Source: Cognatilysobacter claricitrinus
Lineage (GTDB): Bacteria; Pseudomonadota; Gammaproteobacteria; Xanthomonadales; Xanthomonadaceae
Direction: 5' to 3'
DNA length: 64,000 nt
NCBI RefSeq assembly: GCF_045866565.1
Contig: NZ_BAAFZV010000002.1
Span: 806,001 to 870,000 of the forward strand
The notes under the pieces: model-generated
Databases searched by the model: none
The model's input: the letters and a program-made list of their open reading frames with translations, nothing else
What the model was told of the DNA's origin: nothing
Made by a program: the position numbers and the translations under genes
Shown: positions 17,249 through 28,569 of the stretch, piece after piece
How positions within the stretch are numbered: position 1 is the stretch's first letter
How the letters are laid out: each line of letters opens with the position of its first letter

Positions 17249-18766
17249 ATGACCGACACCACCGCCACGTCGCCGACCGACGAGAACTTCCTGATCGCCG
17301 AGCGTCGCGCAAAACTCGCGCAGCTGCGCACGGGCGGCATCGCGTTCCCCAACGACTTCAAGCGCGCGCATTACGCCGGCGACCTGCAGGCGGAGTTCGC
17401 CGACGCCGAACGCTGGACAGCGGAGGCGTTCGAAGGCGAACCGCGACGCGTCGCACTCGCAGGGCGCGTGCTGCTCAAGCGCGACATGGGCAAGGCCGGG
17501 TTCGCGCAGATCCAGGACGAATCCGGCCGCGTGCAGCTGTGGCTCAAGAAGGACCTGCTGGGCGACGCGTTCGACGTGTTCAAGGAACTCGACCTTGGCG
17601 ACATCGTCGCCGTCGAAGGCGAGCTCACGCGCACCCGCACCGGCGAGCTGTCGGTCAAGGCCGCGGCGTTGCGCCTGCTGACCAAGGCGCTGCGCCCGCT
17701 GCCGGACAAGTTCCACGGCATGGCGGATATCGAACAGCGTTATCGCCAGCGTTACGTCGACCTGATCGTGACGCCGGAATCGCGCGACGTCTTCGTCAAG
17801 CGCAGCAAGATCATCCGCGCGATGCGCGCGTGGCTCGATGCACGGCGTTTCCTCGAAGTCGAGACGCCGATGATGCATTACATCCCTGGCGGCGCGACGG
17901 CCAAGCCGTTCGTCACGCATCACAACGCGCTGGATCTCGAGCTGTACCTGCGCGTGGCGCCGGAGCTGTACCTCAAGCGCCTCGTCGTCGGCGGCCTCGA
18001 GCGCGTGTACGAGATCAACCGCAACTTCCGCAACGAAGGCGTGTCGACGCGGCACAACCCCGAATTCACGATGCTCGAGCTGTACGAGGCCTATGCCACG
18101 TACAACGAAGTCATGGACCTGACGGAGGACGTGATCCGCCATTGCGCGCAGGACGTGCTCGGCACGACGGCCATCGAGTGGGAAGGCGCGGCGATCGACC
18201 TCGGCCCGCGCTTCCGGCGCTGGTCGATGACCGACGCGGTGCTCGAGCACAACCCGGAGATCGCGCGCGAGGATCTGCGCGATCTCGACAAGATGCGCCA
18301 GCATTGCGCGCGTCTTCGAATCCAGATCAAGCCCTCCTACGGCTGGGGCAAGTTGCTGCTGGAAGTGTTCGAGAAGACCGTCGAACACACGCTGGTGCAG
18401 CCGACCTTCATCACGGACCACCCGGTCGAGGTCAGCCCGCTCGCGCGCGCGAACGACCTCGACCCCGAACTCACCGACCGCTTCGAGCTGTTCGTCGGCG
18501 GCAAGGAGCTGGCCAACGGCTTCTCCGAGCTGAACGACCCCGAGGACCAGGCCGCGCGCTTCCAGGCGCAGGTCGATGCGAAGGAGGGCGGGGACGACGA
18601 GGCCATGCATTTCGACGCCGACTACATCCGCGCACTGGAGGTCGGCCTGCCGCCCACCGGCGGTCTCGGCATCGGCATCGATCGCCTCGTGATGCTGCTC
18701 ACGGATCGGGCCTCGATCCGCGATGTCCTGCTGTTTCCGTACATGCGGCCCGAGCAGGCGGGCTGA
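17249..18766 (+). CDS. lysS: Lysine--tRNA ligase (class II)
   Basis: Charges tRNA-Lys. The 505-residue protein has the N-terminal OB-fold anticodon-binding domain (VALAGRVLLKRDMGKAGFAQ) and the class II catalytic core. Motif 2 is FRNEGVSTRHNPEFTMLE near residue 255 and motif 3 is PPTGGLGIGIDRLVML near 475. ATG 17249 is the likely start; an in-frame GTG at 17237 is an alternative. It follows prfB by 100 bases and precedes the rpf cluster. Confidence 0.97.
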   Translation: MTDTTATSPTDENFLIAERRAKLAQLRTGGIAFPNDFKRAHYAGDLQAEFADAERWTAEAFEGEPRRVALAGRVLLKRDMGKAGFAQIQDESGRVQLWLKKDLLGDAFDVFKELDLGDIVAVEGELTRTRTGELSVKAAALRLLTKALRPLPDKFHGMADIEQRYRQRYVDLIVTPESRDVFVKRSKIIRAMRAWLDARRFLEVETPMMHYIPGGATAKPFVTHHNALDLELYLRVAPELYLKRLVVGGLERVYEINRNFRNEGVSTRHNPEFTMLELYEAYATYNEVMDLTEDVIRHCAQDVLGTTAIEWEGAAIDLGPRFRRWSMTDAVLEHNPEIAREDLRDLDKMRQHCARLRIQIKPSYGWGKLLLEVFEKTVEHTLVQPTFITDHPVEVSPLARANDLDPELTDRFELFVGGKELANGFSELNDPEDQAARFQAQVDAKEGGDDEAMHFDADYIRALEVGLPPTGGLGIGIDRLVMLLTDRASIRDVLLFPYMRPEQAG

Positions 18767-18775
18767 GCCGCGCAC

Positions 18776-18803
18776 TCAAGTCCGCCGGTCGAGCGGCCGA
18801 TAG
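18776..18803 (+). promoter_or_regulatory. Candidate FliA (sigma-28) type promoter upstream of rpfG
   Basis: TCAAGTCC (18776-18783), a 12-base spacer and GCCGATAG (18796-18803) closely resemble the flagellar sigma-28 pattern TAAAGTTT-N11-GCCGATAA. The spacer is one base longer than optimal. It lies 90 bases before the rpfG ATG. Seen as a pattern; sigma factor use is inferred. Confidence 0.5.
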
Positions 18804-18892
18804 TCGAGGGCAGGGCGCGGTGCCACGAGGTGTCCGCCGCGCTATCCTCGGCCAACAGCCGCCGTACCGGTCCCTCGCCAACGGATGGTCCA

Positions 18893-19945
18893 ATGAACGT
18901 CGTCATCGTCGATGACCAGACCAGCGCACGCACGATGCTGCGCCACATCATCGAGGACATCGGCGCCGAGCTGAGCGTCCACGATTTCGGCGAGCCGCAG
19001 GCCGCGCTGGACTGGTGCGCCTCGAACGACCCCGACCTGCTGCTGCTCGACTACCGCATGCCCGGTATCGACGGGCTGGAGTTCGCGCGCCGCTTCCGGC
19101 GCCTGCCGCGCCATCGCGACATCCCGATCATCCTGGTGACGGTCGTCGGCGACGAGCCGATCCGCCAGGCGGCGCTCGATGCCGGCGTCATCGATTTCCT
19201 GGTCAAGCCGGTTCGCCCGCGCGAGCTGCGTGCGCGCTGCCGCAACCTGCTGCAACTGCGCCAGCAGTCCGAGAACGTGAAGCAGCGCGCGCTGTCGCTT
19301 GAGCACCGCCTGCAGACCACGCTGGCGCAGATCGCGGATCGCGAGCGCCAGATGCTGACGCGCCTCGCCCGCGCGATCGAATACCGCGACGGCGGCACGC
19401 ATCCGAACCTGCAGCGCATGTCGGCGGTCGCCGGCATGATCGCGCGCGGCGTCGGCCTGTTCGACGACGAGGTCAGCCTGCTCGAGCAGGCCACGCCGCT
19501 TCACGACATTGGCAAGATCGCGCTGCCGGACGTCGTGCTGCACAAGCCCGGTCCGCTGTCCGACGAGGAGATGACGCTGGTGCGTCGCCACCCCGAAATC
19601 GGGCACGAGCTGTTGTCGGGTAGCGGAACGCCGTTCCTCGAACTGGCCGCGCGCATCGCGCTTGGCCACCACGAGCGTTTCGACGGCAGCGGCTATCCCA
19701 ACGGCCTCGCGGGCGAAGAGATCCCGATCGAAGCGCGCATCGTCGCCGTCGCGGACGTCTTCGATGCGCTGATCTCCGAGCAGCCCTACAAGCACGCGTG
19801 GGAGATCGACGCGGCGCTCGCGCATCTGTACGCGCAGCGCGGCCGCCTGTTCGACCCCCAATGCGTGCAGGTGCTGGTGTCGGCGCGACGCCAGCTCGAG
19901 GCGCTGTGCGAGAGCTTCCGCTCGCCGCGGGGCCGGCTGACATGA
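18893..19945 (+). CDS. rpfG: DSF-system response regulator, HD-GYP c-di-GMP phosphodiesterase RpfG
   Basis: RpfG receives phosphate from RpfC on sensing the fatty-acid signal DSF and degrades cyclic di-GMP. The 350-residue product has a receiver domain (VVIVDDQ, phospho-acceptor Asp53 in LLLDYRMPGIDG, Lys105). An HD-GYP domain follows, with HD at 204-205 (PLHDIGKIALPD), HHERFDGSGYPNGLAG (GYP at 267-269) and VAVADVFDAL. The frame is open to a GTG at 18830, giving 21 more residues, but ATG 18893 begins exactly at the receiver domain. Its stop overlaps the rpfC start (ATGA). No rpfH-like gene separates them. Confidence 0.96.
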   Translation: MNVVIVDDQTSARTMLRHIIEDIGAELSVHDFGEPQAALDWCASNDPDLLLLDYRMPGIDGLEFARRFRRLPRHRDIPIILVTVVGDEPIRQAALDAGVIDFLVKPVRPRELRARCRNLLQLRQQSENVKQRALSLEHRLQTTLAQIADRERQMLTRLARAIEYRDGGTHPNLQRMSAVAGMIARGVGLFDDEVSLLEQATPLHDIGKIALPDVVLHKPGPLSDEEMTLVRRHPEIGHELLSGSGTPFLELAARIALGHHERFDGSGYPNGLAGEEIPIEARIVAVADVFDALISEQPYKHAWEIDAALAHLYAQRGRLFDPQCVQVLVSARRQLEALCESFRSPRGRLT

Positions 19946-22113
19946 TCACCGCGCTGCGCCACGTCCGCCAACGGTTCGCTGCCCGCGAGGACAGCGAACA
20001 CGGTCAGGCGACGGTGCGCATCGCCGCGCTCGGTGTCGTTCTCGCCTACCTGCTGGTCGGCCCGCACGATAGCCATTCCGACGCCTACTACGACGTCATG
20101 GCGATGGTCATGGCCGGCTTCGTGATCGGCGCGGCGATCCTCGGCTGGCTGTTCGTGTCGCCCGGCCGCAACCATGCGCGTCGCCTGGTCGGCATGGCCG
20201 CTGACTACGGCCTGATGGCGGCCGCGATGATCCGCATGGGCGAGCCGATCGCCTGGGTCTACATCCTCATCATGTGGGTGACGGTCGGCAACGGCCTGCG
20301 TTTCGGACGTCGCTATCTCAACGGCGCGGTCGCGGCGGCGACCCTGTCGTTCGGCCTGGTGCTCGCGAAGTCGACGTACTGGCACGCCAACCTGCCGCTG
20401 GGCGTCGGGCTGCTGGTGGGCCTCGTCGCCATCCCGATGTACCTCACCAGCCTGCTCGCGGCGCTCACGCGTGCGACCGACGAGGCGCGCCGCGCGAACG
20501 AGGCCAAGAGCCGCTTCCTTGCCAACATGTCGCACGAGTTCCGCACGCCGCTCAACGGCCTCGGCGGAATGACCGAAGTGCTTGCCGCGACGGAACTCGA
20601 CGCCGAGCAGCGCGAATGCCTGAACACCATCCAGGCGTCGACGCGCACGCTGATGGGCCTCGTCGAGGACGTGCTCGATATTTCGGCGATCGAGGCGGGC
20701 AAGCTCAAGCTGCACACCGGCGACTTCGACGTTCGCGACCTGGTCGCCAGCATCGGCCTGATCCTCGAACCGCAGGCGCGCTCGAAGCACCTCGACTACC
20801 GCGTCGCAGTGAGCGAGGACGTGCCGGAACGCGTTGCCGGCGACGCCGCGCACGTGCGCCAGGTGCTGATCAATCTCGTGGGTAACGCGGTCAAGTTCAC
20901 CGATCGCGGTTCGGTCACGCTGCAGGTCGAAACCGTGCTGCACGACGGGCACCGCACGCGACTGCGCTTCACCGTGATCGACACCGGCATCGGTATTCCG
21001 GCGGAGATGCGTCGACGGCTGTTCGATGCGTTCGAGCAGGCGGACGTCGGGCTCGCGCGCCGCTATGGCGGGACCGGGCTCGGCACTACGATCGCGAAGG
21101 GCCTCACCGAAGCGATGGGCGGCACGATCGGCTTCGAAAGCACGGAAGGCGAGGGCACGCGTTTCTGGGTGCAGCTGCCGTTCCAGACGGTGGCGCCTGT
21201 CGTCGCGCCCGCCGCGGCGGATGTTGCATCGCGCGCCGGCGACGCAGCGCCGCTGGGCGAAAACGTCATCGCGTTCAGCAATCCGTTCCTGCGCCATCGT
21301 GCGCGGGTGCGTCCGCTGCACGTGCTGGTCGCCGACGACAACGCGGCGAACCGCATGGTGCTGCAGCGCCTGCTGCAGAAGGCGGGGCATCGCTCGACCT
21401 GCGTCGATGGGGCCGAGGAGGTGCTGGACCTCCTCGCCGAGTCCCATTTCGACCTCGTGATCTGCGACCTGCACATGCCCGGGATGAGCGGCGTCGACAT
21501 GCTGCGCCACCTGCGGGTGATGGAGGCCGGCAGCAGCACGCGGACACCGGTCGTCATCCTCAGCGCCGACGTCACGCCGTCGGCGATCCAGGGGTGTCAC
21601 GACGCCGGCGCGTGGGGCTTCCTTGCCAAGCCGGTGTCGACCGCGAAGCTGCTCGATCTGCTCGCCGATGTCGCCGAACGCGACGGCACCACCGTGCGCC
21701 CGGCGAAGCCCGCGATGCCGGCGGAGCGGGGCGACGACACCGTATTCGACCCCGGCGTGCTCGACGAACTCGCGTCGATCGGCATGGGCGACGCGTTCGA
21801 ACGCGAGTTCACCAGCGAATGCATGGCGGACGCCGAACGCGGCATCGCGCTCATGGAAGAATGCGCGACGCGTGGCGACTGGACGGAAATGCGCGAGCAC
21901 GCGCACGCCGTGAAGGGCGTGGCGGGCAATGTCGGCCTGGTCCGGCTCTCGCTGCTCGCAGGCGAGATGATGCGCTTGCCGGACTGGCAGCTTTCCCGCG
22001 AATGGCGGCTGCGCCTCGACAGCCTGCGGGAACGCCTGACGCAGGGACGCGACATCCTCGCGGCACGCCGTAACCGCGACGGACGCAGCGATCCCGCGCT
22101 GCGCTCGGACTGA
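19942..22113 (+). CDS. rpfC: DSF sensor hybrid histidine kinase RpfC
   Basis: Membrane sensor of DSF that phosphorylates RpfG and also restrains RpfF. The 723-residue protein has about five transmembrane segments in residues 25-172. The kinase core has His198 (NMSHEFRTPLNGLGG), N-box NLVGNAVKFTD, DTGIGIP and GGTGLGTTIAKG. A receiver domain follows with Asp509 in VICDLHMPGMSG, then an HPt domain with His655 in HAHAVKGVAGNVG. These positions match the classical Xanthomonas RpfC layout. The periplasmic N-terminal sensor stub is short. It ends three bases before the convergent rpfF stop. Confidence 0.97.
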   Translation: MITALRHVRQRFAAREDSEHGQATVRIAALGVVLAYLLVGPHDSHSDAYYDVMAMVMAGFVIGAAILGWLFVSPGRNHARRLVGMAADYGLMAAAMIRMGEPIAWVYILIMWVTVGNGLRFGRRYLNGAVAAATLSFGLVLAKSTYWHANLPLGVGLLVGLVAIPMYLTSLLAALTRATDEARRANEAKSRFLANMSHEFRTPLNGLGGMTEVLAATELDAEQRECLNTIQASTRTLMGLVEDVLDISAIEAGKLKLHTGDFDVRDLVASIGLILEPQARSKHLDYRVAVSEDVPERVAGDAAHVRQVLINLVGNAVKFTDRGSVTLQVETVLHDGHRTRLRFTVIDTGIGIPAEMRRRLFDAFEQADVGLARRYGGTGLGTTIAKGLTEAMGGTIGFESTEGEGTRFWVQLPFQTVAPVVAPAAADVASRAGDAAPLGENVIAFSNPFLRHRARVRPLHVLVADDNAANRMVLQRLLQKAGHRSTCVDGAEEVLDLLAESHFDLVICDLHMPGMSGVDMLRHLRVMEAGSSTRTPVVILSADVTPSAIQGCHDAGAWGFLAKPVSTAKLLDLLADVAERDGTTVRPAKPAMPAERGDDTVFDPGVLDELASIGMGDAFEREFTSECMADAERGIALMEECATRGDWTEMREHAHAVKGVAGNVGLVRLSLLAGEMMRLPDWQLSREWRLRLDSLRERLTQGRDILAARRNRDGRSDPALRSD

Positions 22114-22116
22114 GCG

Positions 22117-22980
22117 TCAGCGCGCCGAACGACGCGCCTGCGCGCGCACGATGCGTTCCATGGTGCGCAGCGAACGATCGTCAAGTTGCAGGGCGGCGTC
22201 CACCCAGATCGCCGTGATCTCCAGCAGCTCGTCGTAGCTCACCGAACGCGCGGCGCGACGCACCCGGTTCAGTGCGAGATGCGCGTGGGGGGCACGCTGT
22301 TCCTGACGGACCAGTTCGCGCACCACGCGCTCGCCTTCGCCCTTCGGCGCCAGCACGTCGACGATGCCCATGCGATGCAGCTCTTCCGCGGGCAGGATGC
22401 GGCCTTCGAGGATGAGCCGTTCAGCCTGATGGGGCGCGATGCGTCGGCTCAGGAATGAATAGGCCCCCATGCCCGGGAACAGCCCGAACAACACCTCCGG
22501 CAGCCCCATCTCGGCGCCTTCCTCGGCCACGATGACCTGGCAGGCCAACGCCAGCTCCATGCCGCCGCCCAGCGCGTCGCCCTGGACCAGCGCGATCGTG
22601 CGCACGTCGCCGCCCAGCCCGTCGTGCAGCAGATGGACGCCGTCGATGCAGCGCGTCGCATAGCGCATCAACCCGTCGCGATCGCCCGCGCGGATCAGGC
22701 TCGCGAACAACGCGAGGTCACCGCCGAGGTTGAAGGCGCCCGGCGCGTCCGACGCCAGCACGACGTGACGCAACGGGCTGCTGGATGCAGGCAATGGCGA
22801 TGCGGAGACTTCCGACAGCATCGACCACATGTCGTGCATCAGTTCGACGCGGAAACAGGGGCGGATGCCGTCGGCGTGGTCGGCGTGCATGTACAGCCAG
22901 TCGCCAGCACCGTTGGCGTCGGATTCCACCCGGACTGTGGGGTGGAGGCGTGCGCGGTGCAACGATTCGATCGTGCTCAT
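22117..22980 (-). CDS. rpfF: DSF synthase RpfF (crotonase fold)
   Basis: Makes the diffusible signal factor cis-11-methyl-2-dodecenoic acid by dehydrating and hydrolysing 3-hydroxyacyl-ACP. The 287-residue protein has the crotonase core with both catalytic glutamates: Glu142 in ALGGGMELALACQVIVAEEG and Glu162 in MGLPEVLFGLFPGMGA, matching Glu141/Glu161 of Xanthomonas RpfF. The oxyanion loop LASDAPGAFNLGGDL is intact. It is convergent with rpfC. A terminator separates it from upstream rpfB, so it probably has its own promoter, with an inverted repeat in the leader. Confidence 0.96.
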   Translation of the reverse strand: MSTIESLHRARLHPTVRVESDANGAGDWLYMHADHADGIRPCFRVELMHDMWSMLSEVSASPLPASSSPLRHVVLASDAPGAFNLGGDLALFASLIRAGDRDGLMRYATRCIDGVHLLHDGLGGDVRTIALVQGDALGGGMELALACQVIVAEEGAEMGLPEVLFGLFPGMGAYSFLSRRIAPHQAERLILEGRILPAEELHRMGIVDVLAPKGEGERVVRELVRQEQRAPHAHLALNRVRRAARSVSYDELLEITAIWVDAALQLDDRSLRTMERIVRAQARRSAR

Positions 22981-23013
22981 TCTGCGGGTCCTCGAGGGGG
23001 AACCGCCCGCGGA

Positions 23014-23052
23014 GGCTGGTGGGCGCGGGCGATCAGGTGGTGCCCACCAGCC
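23014..23052 (-). repeat. 11-base inverted repeat in the rpfF upstream region
   Basis: GGCTGGTGGGC (23014-23024) and GCCCACCAGCC (23042-23052) are perfect inverted arms separated by 17 bases. They lie 34-72 bases before the rpfF start. A possible minus-strand -10, TAGGAT (23059-23054), sits just upstream, so the repeat would be at the 5' end of the rpfF transcript or act as an operator. Confidence 0.6.
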
Positions 23053-23076
23053 GATCCTACACCCGCCCCCGCATGC

Positions 23077-23105
23077 AAAAGACAGGCCCGCCGAAGCGGG
23101 CCTGT
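23077..23105 (-). terminator. Rho-independent terminator after rpfB
   Basis: A perfect 10-base stem (82-91 with 96-105 of the 23000s) has a UUCG tetraloop on the minus strand and is followed by CTTTTG. It is placed 25 bases after the rpfB stop and uncouples rpfB from rpfF. Confidence 0.8.
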
Positions 23106-23130
23106 TCGGATCGAACGCGGCGGAATAACG

Positions 23131-24813
23131 TCACGCCGTGGCGGTTTCCCTGAGCTCGCGGCGCAGGATCTTGCCCACGTTCGTCTTCGGCAATTCTTTG
23201 CGGAATTCGACGTAGCGCGGCAGCTTGTAACCCGTGAGGTTCTCGCGTGCATGCGCCAGCACCTGCTCGGCGGTGAGCGACGGATCCTTCGGCACGATCA
23301 CCACCTTCACCGCTTCACCGGACTTCTCGTCCGGCACGCCGACCGCGGCGACTTCGAGCACCTGCGGCATCATCGCGATCACGTCCTCGACTTCGTTCGG
23401 ATACACGTTGAAGCCGGACACCAGGATCATGTCCTTCTTGCGATCGACGATGTAGAAGAAGCCGTTGTCGTCCATGCGCGCCATGTCGCCGGTGTGCAGC
23501 CAGCCTTCGGCGTCGACGACCTTCGCCGTCTCTTCCGGACGATTCCAGTAGCCGCGCATCACCTGCGGCCCCTTGATGCATAGCTCGCCGATCTCGCCGA
23601 CCGCGAGAACGCGGCCGTCGTCATCCTTCAGGCAGGCATCCGTCGACGGAATCGGCAGGCCGATCGCGCCGTTGTAATCCTTGAGGTCCATCGGGTTGAT
23701 GCAGGCGGCGGGCGAGGTTTCGGTCAGGCCGTAGGCCTCGACCAGCGTGCAGCCGGTGACCTGCTTCCAGCGCTCCGCCACCGAACGCTGCACGGCCATG
23801 CCGCCGCCGAGCGTGAGATGCAGGCCCGAGAAATCGATCGACTCGAATCCGGGCGTATTGAGCAGGCCATTGAACAGCGTGTTGACGCCGGTGATGGCGG
23901 TGAACTTCGTCTTCTTCAGTTCTTTCACGAAGCCCGGCATGTCGCGCGGGTTCGTGATCATGTGGTTCAGACCACCGAACTTCATGAAGACGAGGCCGTT
24001 CGCCGTCAACGCGAAGATGTGATACAGCGGCAACGCGGTGACGATGGTTTCCTCGCCGTAACGCACGTTGGTGCCGATCCACGCCGCCGCCTGCTGCATG
24101 TTCGCGACGAGGTTGCGATGGGTGAGCATCGCGCCCTTGGCGACGCCGGTCGTGCCGCCGGTGTACTGCAGGAACGCGATGTCCTCCGGCTCGATGTCGA
24201 CTTCCGCATCGTTAAACGACAGATGCTCGCCGGCGTCGATCGTGTCGTTGAAACGGATCGCGTGCGGGATGTCGTAGTCCGGCACCATCTTCTTGACGTA
24301 GCGGACGACGAAGTTGACCGCCGTGCGCTTCGGGAAGTCGAGGCAGTCGCCCAGCGCGGTGGTAATGATGTGCTTGAGCGGCGTGTCGTGCAGCACTTCC
24401 TGCACGGTGTGCGCGAAGTTGTCCATCACCAGGATGGCGACCGCACCGGCATCGTCGAGCTGATGACGCAGCTCGCGCGCGGTGTACATCGGGTTGACGT
24501 TCACCACGGTCAAGCCCGCGCGCAGGATGCCGAACAACGCGATCGGGTACTGCAGGCAGTTCGGCATCATGATCGCGACGCGATCGCCGCGCTTGAGCTT
24601 GAGCTCGCCGAGCAGGTATGCCGCGAAGCGCGCGCTGAGCGCGTCGACCTCGCCGTAGCTGATGGTCTTGCCGAGACTCGAGAACGCAGGACGGTCGCGG
24701 TATTTCGCGATCGCGCTTTGCAGGACGGACACGATCGACGGGAATTCATCCACGTCGACGTCGGCCGGTACACCGGCGGGATAGCTCGCCAGCCAGGGCC
24801 GGTCTTGCGTCAT
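23131..24813 (-). CDS. rpfB: Long-chain fatty-acid--CoA ligase RpfB
   Basis: Acyl-CoA ligase that supplies acyl-CoA and, in xanthomonads, turns over DSF-family signals. The 560-residue protein has the AMP-binding P-loop YTGGTTGVAKGAMLTHRN near residue 215. A5-type LVEAYGLTETSPA and the C-terminal VDRKKDMILVSGFNVYPNE and LPKTNVGKILRREL (catalytic Lys) follow. An AGGGGA Shine-Dalgarno precedes ATG 24813. Its position between rpfF and the aconitase gene is the standard rpf order, which separates it from housekeeping fadD. Confidence 0.95.
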   Translation of the reverse strand: MTQDRPWLASYPAGVPADVDVDEFPSIVSVLQSAIAKYRDRPAFSSLGKTISYGEVDALSARFAAYLLGELKLKRGDRVAIMMPNCLQYPIALFGILRAGLTVVNVNPMYTARELRHQLDDAGAVAILVMDNFAHTVQEVLHDTPLKHIITTALGDCLDFPKRTAVNFVVRYVKKMVPDYDIPHAIRFNDTIDAGEHLSFNDAEVDIEPEDIAFLQYTGGTTGVAKGAMLTHRNLVANMQQAAAWIGTNVRYGEETIVTALPLYHIFALTANGLVFMKFGGLNHMITNPRDMPGFVKELKKTKFTAITGVNTLFNGLLNTPGFESIDFSGLHLTLGGGMAVQRSVAERWKQVTGCTLVEAYGLTETSPAACINPMDLKDYNGAIGLPIPSTDACLKDDDGRVLAVGEIGELCIKGPQVMRGYWNRPEETAKVVDAEGWLHTGDMARMDDNGFFYIVDRKKDMILVSGFNVYPNEVEDVIAMMPQVLEVAAVGVPDEKSGEAVKVVIVPKDPSLTAEQVLAHARENLTGYKLPRYVEFRKELPKTNVGKILRRELRETATA

Positions 24814-24990
24814 GCGATTCCCCTATGTTTTCGCCGCTTCGGCAGATGCGCCGACGGATGCGGCCCCGTACGGTCGCCGGATTGGAGCACACGGCTCGCG
24901 AGCGTCGCAAGGCGCGGTGCAGCGTAAAAGGCATCGGCCGACGCGACGGATTCTGTACCACTCAGCGGCCGCGACCGTGGCGGCATGCCA

Positions 24991-25021
24991 CAAACAAGAC
25001 GGGACGCCGAAGCGTCCCGTC
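24991..25021 (-). terminator. Terminator after acnA
   Basis: GACGGGACGC (24998-25007) pairs perfectly with GCGTCCCGTC (25012-25021) around a UUCG loop on the minus strand, followed by TTGTTTG. It lies 22 bases after the acnA stop; the T tract is interrupted. Confidence 0.7.
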
Positions 25022-25042
25022 CGGTCAGCGCCACACCGCGAC

Positions 25043-27796
<2,754 letters not shown>

Positions 27797-27918
27797 GAGG
27801 GCTCCGTGGAGGCGGCAGGGAACGCAACGGTCTGCATCGGCGGCGTGGAGGCCGGCCGGAACGAATCGAGGCGGGAAAACCGGCTAATTATGCCGCATCC
27901 GGGCTCGTACGGGCAGGC

Positions 27919-28569
27919 TCAGCCCAGGTGCGCGTCCACGGCAGCGGCCATTGCGCGCCGTTGGAAGGCGAAATCCCACAGGCTGCCGCCACGTTGGCGC
28001 CACAACACCGCCGAGCGCACCGCGGCGAGCAACACGGCGCGAACTTCCGCCACCACCCGCGGCTGGCCGAGGTAATGCGGATTGCCCTGCACGAGAACCC
28101 GCGGCCGCAACGTGCTGAGCGTCTGCGAATACAGCTGGCCGATCGGCGCGATCACATCAGGATGCGTGAGCCCGGCGGTTTCCGTACGCGGCGCCAGCAC
28201 CTCGAGGCCGCGACGCACGCGTTCGGTCATCGCGTCGTCGCGTACGAACCGGCGCTCCAGCTGCATCACCGGCATCGCCAGGCGCGGTAGCGCTTCGTCG
28301 TGCTGCGCGCCGGACAGATAGTCACGCAGAAGAAGCAGGCCGGGACGAACGTTTTCCAGCCCGCCGTAGACGTCCGCCGTGGTGCGCGCATCGAAGCGGA
28401 ACAACGAGCCGATGCACGTCGCGAGGATGTCCTCGTTCGACTCGCCGGTATCGGCGATGCGTCGCACCTGAGCGAGCGCCTGCAGCAGCCCGGCCAGCGC
28501 GACGACGCGGTCGTAGATCGGTTCGACCGATGCCAGGGACGCTGCGATGTCGGAGGTGGCGCGGGTCAT
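27919..28569 (-). CDS. hflD: HflD family lysogenization regulator homologue
   Basis: HflD is a peripheral inner-membrane protein that in E. coli lowers lambda CII activity; its wider role is unclear. The 216-residue all-helical protein shows the family features ALAGLLQALAQVRRIADTGE, TADVYGGLENVRPGL and MPVMQLERRF. Its ATG overlaps the mnmA stop (ATGA), giving the conserved nudJ-mnmA-hflD operon. Identification rests on sequence pattern and this gene order. Confidence 0.9.
   Translation of the reverse strand: MTRATSDIAASLASVEPIYDRVVALAGLLQALAQVRRIADTGESNEDILATCIGSLFRFDARTTADVYGGLENVRPGLLLLRDYLSGAQHDEALPRLAMPVMQLERRFVRDDAMTERVRRGLEVLAPRTETAGLTHPDVIAPIGQLYSQTLSTLRPRVLVQGNPHYLGQPRVVAEVRAVLLAAVRSAVLWRQRGGSLWDFAFQRRAMAAAVDAHLG

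Noticed and set aside
18830..18892. Longer RpfG start at GTG 18830
   Set aside because: The extra 21 residues are low-complexity and precede the receiver domain. ATG 18893 begins right at VVIVDDQ. The longer form cannot be excluded and is mentioned in the gene entry.
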